Assembly: GCA_035578155.1 (NCBI GenBank)
Contig: JAPWDM010000012.1
Span: 10,856,501 to 10,920,500, forward strand
Length of the DNA: 64,000 nt
From: Brachynemurus nebulosus
Taxonomy: Eukaryota; Arthropoda; Insecta; Neuroptera; Myrmeleontidae
Direction of reading: 5' to 3'
A program made the position numbers and the translations under genes. A model generated the notes under the pieces. It did no database searches and had not been told where the DNA came from. It was given only the letters and a program-made list of their open reading frames with translations. This document shows positions 57,710 to 64,000 of the stretch, piece after piece (positions within the stretch are counted from its first letter, which is position 1; the number at the start of each line of letters is the position of its first letter).

Positions 57710-58180
57710 TAGTGATGAGCAAATGTAAGACCAAGACCAAGACTTTGCAGTCCTCGTCTTGGTCTTGTTCTTGCATTAAGAATCTTGGTCTTGGTCTTGC
57801 TAGAGCAGTTTGAGTCTTGGTCTTGGTCTTGGTCTTGCAAAATGCAGTCTTGGTATTGGTCTTGGTCTTGCTAAAGAATCTTGCACTTTCTTGCATTTTC
57901 TTATTAGCGAATTCTTTCCTTCTAAAATCAGAATTTTCTCTCTTTACGGTGTTAATTATACTTTTCAACTATTTAAATAATTTAGCAAGAGTCTTGCTTT
58001 TTTCTTGCTATTGTCTTGGTCTTGCTCACTTCAGTCTTGGTATTGGTCTTGCAGCCATACTTATAGTCGTGGTCTTGGTCTTGCTCTTGGTATACATAGT
58101 CGTTGTCTTGGTCTTGGTCTTGCAAAAAATGCAAGACCAAGACAAGACTGCCAGACCAAGACTAATTTTGCGCATCACTA
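57710..58180. mobile_element. hAT MITE with (GTCTTG)n arrays, copy 2
   Basis: 471 bp. Ends TAGTGATGAGCAAA and TTTTGCGCATCACTA; exact 8-bp flanks TCAGGTGT (57702-57709, 58181-58188). Interior is again GTCTTG/CAAGAC hexamers around an AT-rich core shared with 7114..7572. Confidence 0.94.
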
Positions 58181-58353
58181 TCAGGTGTGTATTTTGTTTT
58201 CAATATTTTTTTTTCTTAATCAAATTATTTAAGTATATTATCAAAGTAAAGTGTTTATGAATGATACCTACCCCAAAAAAGTAATGAAAAAGACCATTCT
58301 GCTGAAACGTCACAAATAATCAAAATTTATTTTGCGAATTAAAGTGATCCTTA

Positions 58354-58507
58354 ATCTTTATTATGACTTTACTACTCAGTGGCTCATAATCACTATGACC
58401 TTACTACCCAGTGATCCATAATCACTGTAATCTTACTACTCAATGGTCTATAATCACTATGACCTTACTACCCAGTGCTCCATAATCACTGTGATTTTAC
58501 TACCCAC
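58354..58507 (+). repeat. 32-bp minisatellite, five units
   Basis: ACTACYCAGTG..CYATAATCAC recurs at 58371, 58403, 58435, 58467 and 58499, exactly 32 nt apart. Alternate units resemble each other more (CACTATGACC against CACTGTRAT), suggesting a 64-nt higher-order unit. Confidence 0.92.
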
Positions 58508-58539
58508 GTTCCGTCCAGCTGTTTATTTTAAACTTATTT

Positions 58540-58860
58540 TAGGTCTCTAAACTCTTTTAGGTCAGCCTTCCAAGAGTAACAATATTTTCAAAATGATTGG
58601 GTGGTTAATTTTGGAGCTTTGAAGCGTCCCTAGAACTCTGGCGGACCTCATATAACATAACCCATGTCAATTTGGAACAGTGTAACTTCGTAACAGTGAA
58701 AATATTTTCAAAATTTATTGGGTAGTGTACTTTAGGCGGTTTTTGGGCGTCTAGGGTTCAGGGAACCTTATATAGCATATCCTATATTAATATGGAATAG
58801 TTTAACTTTCTAACAGTGACAAAATTTTCAAAATTGATTCAGTATTATTTTGAGCTGACT
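58540..58860 (+). repeat. Diverged tandem repeat, about 120-bp period
   Basis: AACAGTGA.AA.ATTTTCAAAA blocks recur near 58575, 58690 and 58810, each followed by TTGGGT/TTCAGT and, between them, AACCTYATATARCATA. Two to three poor units. Confidence 0.6.
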
Positions 58861-59204
58861 TCGGACATACAAACACATTTTTTCTCTTTGTTATGTTCGT
58901 ACAGATTGGCTTAAATTATGAATTAACATCTCTAGAATGTTATTTTTAAAACGAATTTATTTATAACTGCGGAAGTATTTTAAAAATTGTTTTGACGTCT
59001 CTCAATATGATCGATAACTTTTTTTTATTATAAATAATATTGAAAAATATTTGAAGTTTAGATAGATTACTTCATCAATAATTTCATTATCCAAATTAAT
59101 ACCTAATGTGTCGTCAACTCCTTAACACGTTCACTGTCACCTGCTAAAATGACAAGTGTGTCATCAATGTCACTACAAATACTCAATATTATAAAAATTT
59201 GTTT

Positions 59205-59207
<3 letters not shown>

Positions 59208-59248
<41 letters not shown>
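59208..59248. repeat. (TA)n microsatellite
   Basis: About 41 nt of TA repeats. Confidence 0.97.
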
Positions 59249-59250
<2 letters not shown>

Positions 59251-59557
59251 TAAAAAACAATATAATACAGATAAAGTGTGTATCCATGTCTTTTACACCG
59301 ATGCTGCAATATACACGACGCCAGTATCGCAACTAGTGCAACTAAATACCCGTGTTGAAATGTTTAAATTTTATTACTGAATTCGTAGAGGAAAAAAAAA
59401 ACAAAATGATGTCGAAACAAAAGAACCGATATTGAAGAAGTGCTTCAGGCCATGTTTTTTTTTTATATTAAACATAAAATCAATATTCAAAGAGGACAGA
59501 CACACAGGTAACTTTACAAAAAATTTTATTACAAACATTAATCGTTTTTCTTTTTAA

Positions 59558-60352
59558 GGGGGACCACTAGTGTGACCGCATGAAAAAAATGTTTTAATAT
59601 TTTAAGGATATACTTATTCGTTGATATATAATAAATGCATGATAAAATTTTTGGATCAAAAAATTGAAAATTCAATGAGTTATTCGAATCTCCCAAGGCT
59701 CCAAAAAAAGTTCCCCCACTGCTGCAGTGATAGTGACCTTCACAGTGCCAGAAATCAAAAAAACTAAAACGCCTATTAAACTAGAAGATATTGCCCGTGC
59801 CGTGAACCTCAATCGACAAAATGGGGGAGTTTTTAAAAAAAGTTTTAAATTTTGCGCGAAAAATTGGATGATTTTTGGCCTGCAAAAATTACATTTTTTA
59901 TTCGATCGGAAAACTGGCGGTTCATGGCACGAAGAAATATATACAAAAGAAGCTGCAATAAGAATCAAATCGATCGGATAATTTGTCTTTGAGTTATAGC
60001 TGCAGCAAATTTAAAAAATTGTAGTTTTTCTTTACCTTACCTTTTAGTTTTAATCACTGAGAAATTTTACTAAAATTATTTACGATGTACTCACTATAAC
60101 GGTCATAGTAAAACTAGATGAGTCGTTTAAATGTGTCAGGGTCTAGCTGCTCCACAACATGTGACTGGCAGCCACGTCCAGAAACTCCCGAACTATCAAC
60201 CTTCATACATTTATCAATACCTCAAAGTTAACAACGAAAATCAGAATCCGCTCTTCAGATGGCTGTAACTCAAAAACTTGAAATTTTAACTATCGAAACA
60301 TGGAAAAAAAACTTTTCCAATTTGTTCCAAAATGTGACACTAGTGGTCCCCC
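59558..60352 (+). mobile_element. TTAA-flanked MITE, GGGGGACCACTAGTG family, copy 1
   Basis: 795 bp. Ends GGGGGACCACTAGTGTGACC and GGGGGACCACTAGTGTCACA (complement of right end), TTAA on both sides (59554-59557, 60353-60356). Matches 62805-64000 in inverse orientation. An open frame through ...CCACTGCTGCAGTGATAGTG... is present on both strands but shows no recognised domain. Confidence 0.88.
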
Positions 60353-60356
60353 TTAA

Positions 60357-60909
60357 GGACAAAATACGCATAATATAAATATTTTCATTTTCTTTGAATT
60401 TCTATGTCACTGACTCGAACGGTTTCTAGTCTATTTTCCACTAGAACAATCATAATATAAAATTTTCCTACATCCAAATACACATTTTTAATTTGAAAAT
60501 TCCTACGCTCCTGGACGTAATCGTTGGCCTTATGTTCGGTCTAGCAATTAATTAAACATTGATTAGATTTAAGTTTTAATGAAGAATTGACATAAAGTTT
60601 TAAGGAGGGCAGGGATGAGGATGTGGAATACTTTTCAAAGTAATTACAAATTTTGATTTAACATTGTAAACTAACTGGCGACCCACAATGACATGTAACG
60701 GAATTGAAAATGAGTACTTCTTGGGACCACTTATTCATAATTTATCACTTGTCTATGCCAAAACTAATCAAATTCTTAATATTTGATAATTTCATCAAGA
60801 ATTGCGTCGCTACTATGGATTGTGTTTGTATTAAAAGTTTTCAAACATGTATTATTTTAATCTTAATCCATTTAAATTTTACTCTCTTGAGACACAAATG
60901 AAATTAAAT
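60357..60909. other. Spacer, nothing recognised
   Basis: AT-rich, no gene or repeat matched. Confidence 0.4.
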
Positions 60910-62055
60910 AGCTGAAACTTTTTTTGTGCGATTTCTGAAAAAAAAAAATGGCCATTAAAATGCATAATGTGAATTATAGTTGAAAAAATATTCCCAGACA
61001 ATTTTGTAGGTTTCCTTCTTTTTTGTCCTTGTCGTACACTTTTCAACACTACACCAGTATCCTTAATCAGTGGTTTTATTTAGTTTTTTAAATATTTGAC
61101 ATAATAATATTTCATCTACACAAAGTTAAAAAAATGATGCAATACTGAAAAGAAAAGTGAAATAGGCTATTTTCAATTAGAATAAACTATTTTCGTTTGA
61201 TTTTAACTGATTTGAAAATTCTAAGCAGTACATATTGACATCCACTGATTTTTGTTATTCAGATATTATATTTTTAATAGAATTAAATATTTTGCAATGA
61301 ATTCAGTCATTCAGTTATTTTATTTGTATGTTTACAGCACGTTAAGTTATAATATATCATTAATGTCATTTGTTTTCGGTTTCTTTAAGAAATATTCTTC
61401 TGTAATCAAATTAATATTGAATAAATAGAATTTACATAAAAATATAAAATAGTGTTATTAACTTATTATTTATTATTATTTCGTAACCTAATGTTCAGTT
61501 AGTACCCTATGCACTATTTATTTATTTGACTGGAATTAGAAAAAGACAATTATCCGTTGACAAAGAAACTATCAAAACTGTCTGGGAATATCTTTTCAAC
61601 TATAAAAGCAAGAGAATGTAAGAAACCTAAACATTAATTATAATAATTCACTTTGTCAAAAATTACTTATTGATGGTTTTTAAGCATTTAATCAGTACCT
61701 TGCATAAGAATAAAAGTTATTGCATCATTAAGTTTTTTTACAGATGTATTTATTACAATTTTCATAATATTATAAAAATAGAATAAAATGTTCTCATATT
61801 ATATTAAATTAATGTTTTATCTTGTTTAGAAAGCCAACGTCTAACGAAATCGTGAGATTTTTGAGCGTTTTGAGTTATTTATATTCTATCAAACATTTTT
61901 TATGCGATCCCGATCCACCATATAAAGTTTTTTTGTACAATATGGAGCGAAGCGTACTTTCTACAGCTATTTATGAAGTGTTTAAAATATTTTTTTTTTT
62001 TGTGCAATTTTTTATGCGGTCCCTATGCACCGCAAAAAAAGAAGTTCAGCAGCTG
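60910..62055. mobile_element. CAGCTGAAC-family MITE, copy C (inverse, split)
   Basis: Left AGCTGAAACTTTTTTTGTGC and right GAAGTTCAGC(AGC)TG ends. Blocks match copy B in inverse order (TGGCCATTAAAATGCATAAT, TAAGAATAAAAGTTATTGCA). It is interrupted by the 626-bp element at 60977..61602, and its right part is tandemly duplicated. Confidence 0.85.
60977..61602. mobile_element. MITE nested in copy C, TAGTTGAAAA ends
   Basis: 626 bp. Inverted ends TAGTTGAAAA(A/G)ATATTCCCAG then ACA(A/G)TTTTG, TA on both sides (60975-60976, 61603-61604). Aligning the flanks (GTGAAT|TA|AAAGCAAGAG) with copy B gives a continuous match, so this is a clean TA insertion. Confidence 0.9.
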
Positions 62056-62429
62056 TATATGGACTTTTTAATCGTTCTGTTAATTTTTAGGGTACAATTT
62101 TCATAATATTATAAAAATAGAATAAAATGTTCTCATATTGTATTAAATTAATGTTTTATCTTGTTTAGAAAGCCAATGTCTAACGAAATCGTGAGATTTT
62201 TGAGCGTTTTGAGTTATGTATATTCTATCAAACATTTTTTATGGGATCCCGATCCACCGCATAAAGAAAGTTTTTTTTGTACAATATGGAGCGAACCATA
62301 CTTTTTACAGCTATTTATGAAGTGTTTGAATATTATTTTTGTGCAATTTTTATTGCAGTCCCTATGCACCGCAAAAAAAGAAGTTCAGCTGTATATGGAC
62401 TTTTTAATCGTTCTGTTAATTTTTAGGGT
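61755..62429 (+). repeat. 339-bp tandem duplication of a MITE end
   Basis: ACAATTTTCATAATATTATA at 61755 and 62094; both units run to TTAATTTTTAGGGT (62093 and 62429). Units differ by scattered substitutions and small indels. Each includes the right end of copy C, so the duplication happened after that insertion. Confidence 0.92.
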
Positions 62430-63230
62430 GATGAAGAAAAACTCTCGGAACCCTAATAATTTTGTTATGTATGTCTGTCTGTCTGTCATAGCTCCATAAT
62501 TCTTACATATTTTGAGCTACGCGCAAGAAATTTTGCTTGGACATGCTACAGGTGCAGTACCTACCTACTCAATTGATATACAGAAAGAATCTGCTCCTTG
62601 TAATTTTTTGACCGTATGGGTCCAAGAATTCTAAAACAAGTCGGCAAGTGCTCGCACAAGCAATGTTTCGTGTAATCAGTATTGTTTTTATGGATTCGAT
62701 AAGCCATAATTTTCGATTTCAAAACGATCGTACCTTTATCTTGGTCCGTTTACGCTTATCTGAAAGAAACCGTGATACTTATCGAATCAACTGAATGAAC
62801 TTAAGGAGGACCACCAGTGAAATTTTCTTTGCATGTTTCAGTAGTCTATATCTTTAAAAATAACATACTAAAATTTCAAGTGCATATCTCAAATAGTTTT
62901 TGAGTTACAGCTATCCGAAGAGCGGATTCTGATTCTCATTGTTAACTTTAAGGTATCGAGAAATGTATGAAGGTTGATAGTTCGGGAGTTTCTGGAAGTG
63001 GTTACCAGTCACATGTTGTGGAGCAGCTAGACCCTGGCACATTTAAACGACTCATTTAGTTTTACTATGACCGTTATAGTGACTACATCGTAAATAATTT
63101 TAGTAAAAATTTCAGTGATTAAAACTAAAAGGTAAGGTAAAGAAAAACTACATTTTTCAAATTTGCTGCAGTTATAATTCGAAGACAAATCATTCGATTG
63201 ATTTGATTCTTATTGCAGCTTTTTTTTATA

Positions 63231-63386
63231 CAGGGTGTAAAACAAATAACTCTCGCCCTTCTGTGGGGTGACTCATAGGACCCTGTAGACACTAAAACCG
63301 CAGGAATTTTTTCGGAATTAACAGTCGCGTCACCCCTCAAAAGGATAAGAGTTATTTCCTTTACAGCCTGTATATAATATATACAC

Positions 63387-63454
<68 letters not shown>

Positions 63455-63461
63455 ACACACA

Positions 63462-63533
<72 letters not shown>

Positions 63534-63693
63534 GTGTGTATATATATTATATACAGGGTGTAAAGGAGATAACTGTTATCCTTTTGAGGGGTGACACGAC
63601 TGTTAATTCCGAAAAAATTCCTGCGGTTTTAGTGTCTACAGGGTGCTATGAGTCACCCCACAAAAGGACGAGAGTTATTTGTTTTGCACCCTG
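63231..63693. mobile_element. Foldback element around (TA)n core, copy 2, nested
   Basis: Arms of about 145 nt (63231-63375 and 63550-63693) are inverted copies and closely match the element at 34397..34782. TA target duplication (63229-63230, 63694-63695). Comparison with copy 1 of the host MITE (59935-59955) shows the unoccupied site. Confidence 0.9.
63395..63522. repeat. (TA)n microsatellites, core of foldback element
   Basis: Two long TA tracts separated by GTATACACACATACTATA. Frames across them give only Tyr-Ile runs. Confidence 0.95.
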
Positions 63694-64000
63694 TATATGT
63701 TTCTTCGTGCCATGAACCTCCAGTTTTCCGATCAAATAAAAAATGTAAGTTTTGATGGCCAAAAATCAAATTTTCGCGCAAATTTTGAAACTTTTTTTAA
63801 AAAAACTCCGCCATTTTGTTAAATTTCAACTTTTCTTTCGCTTGAGGTTGATGGCACGAGCAATACCTTCTATTTTAGTAGGCTTTTTGCCTTTTTTGAT
63901 TACAGGCACTGTGAAGGTCGCTATCACTGCAGCAGTGGGGGAACTTTTTTTTGGAACCTTGGGAGATCATGAATAACTCACTGAATTTTCAATTTTTTGG

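Larger units (their letters stand above)
62805..64000 (-). mobile_element. GGGGGACCACTAGTG-family MITE, copy 2, split and cut by window end
   Basis: TTAA at 62801-62804, then GGAGGACCACCAGTG. Blocks match copy 1 in inverse order. A foldback element (63231..63693) is inserted in it. The other end lies beyond 64000. Confidence 0.85.

Noticed and set aside
58371..58507. Regularly spaced direct repeats that might suggest a CRISPR array
   Set aside because: Units are contiguous 32-nt repeats without unique spacers, in a eukaryotic genome; it is a minisatellite.
59727..59981. Frames on both strands in the GGGGGACC MITE, also at 63752-63976
   Set aside because: Both strands are open over the same stretch, no domain is recognised and the copies are diverged. 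More likely non-coding.

Overview
The window is a piece of an AT-rich eukaryotic nuclear genome, almost certainly an insect. The evidence is one spliced gene of the insect type, introns with GT-AG ends, and very dense short DNA transposons. The repeat mix resembles what is seen in some hemipteran genomes, but I cannot fix the order or species from sequence alone.

The only clear host gene is nitric oxide synthase (NOS), on the minus strand, 38946 down to the stop codon at 19040. I assembled 11 consecutive coding exons that join in frame into 973 residues. They run from the middle of the haem (oxygenase) domain through the calmodulin-binding helix, FMN module, FAD module and NADPH site to the C-terminal end ...RIRMASQP. 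One exon (27036..27109, 74 nt) is too small to show as an open reading frame and was found by joining phases. The exons for the N-terminus and the haem-ligand cysteine were not found in 38947..64000 and probably lie beyond the window, so the next intron is probably longer than 25 kb.

Five NOS introns are only 58-66 nt. The others are expanded, and most of the added length is identifiable mobile elements. The 1.1-kb intron at 25933..27035 is almost entirely one foldback element (25959..26992), itself split at its centre by a second element with an exact 8-bp target duplication.

Layout: 1..5300 mixed repeats, including a Helitron-like family and a 905-bp TA-flanked element; 5298..9600 hAT and pogo-like MITEs; 9640..10790 a Helitron-like element; 13020..13640 a four-unit 160-bp tandem array; 14000..17000 AT-rich with nothing recognised; 17008..18152 a large hAT MITE; 19040..38946 NOS; 39000..64000 probably the start of the giant upstream intron, filled with an internally deleted mariner, MITEs nested in MITEs, TTAA-flanked elements, foldback elements around (TA)n tracts, Helitron-like repeats and minisatellites. 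Element ends were called by terminal inverted repeats plus target duplications read directly. No CRISPR array, rRNA, standard tRNA, intact transposase or reverse transcriptase was seen.
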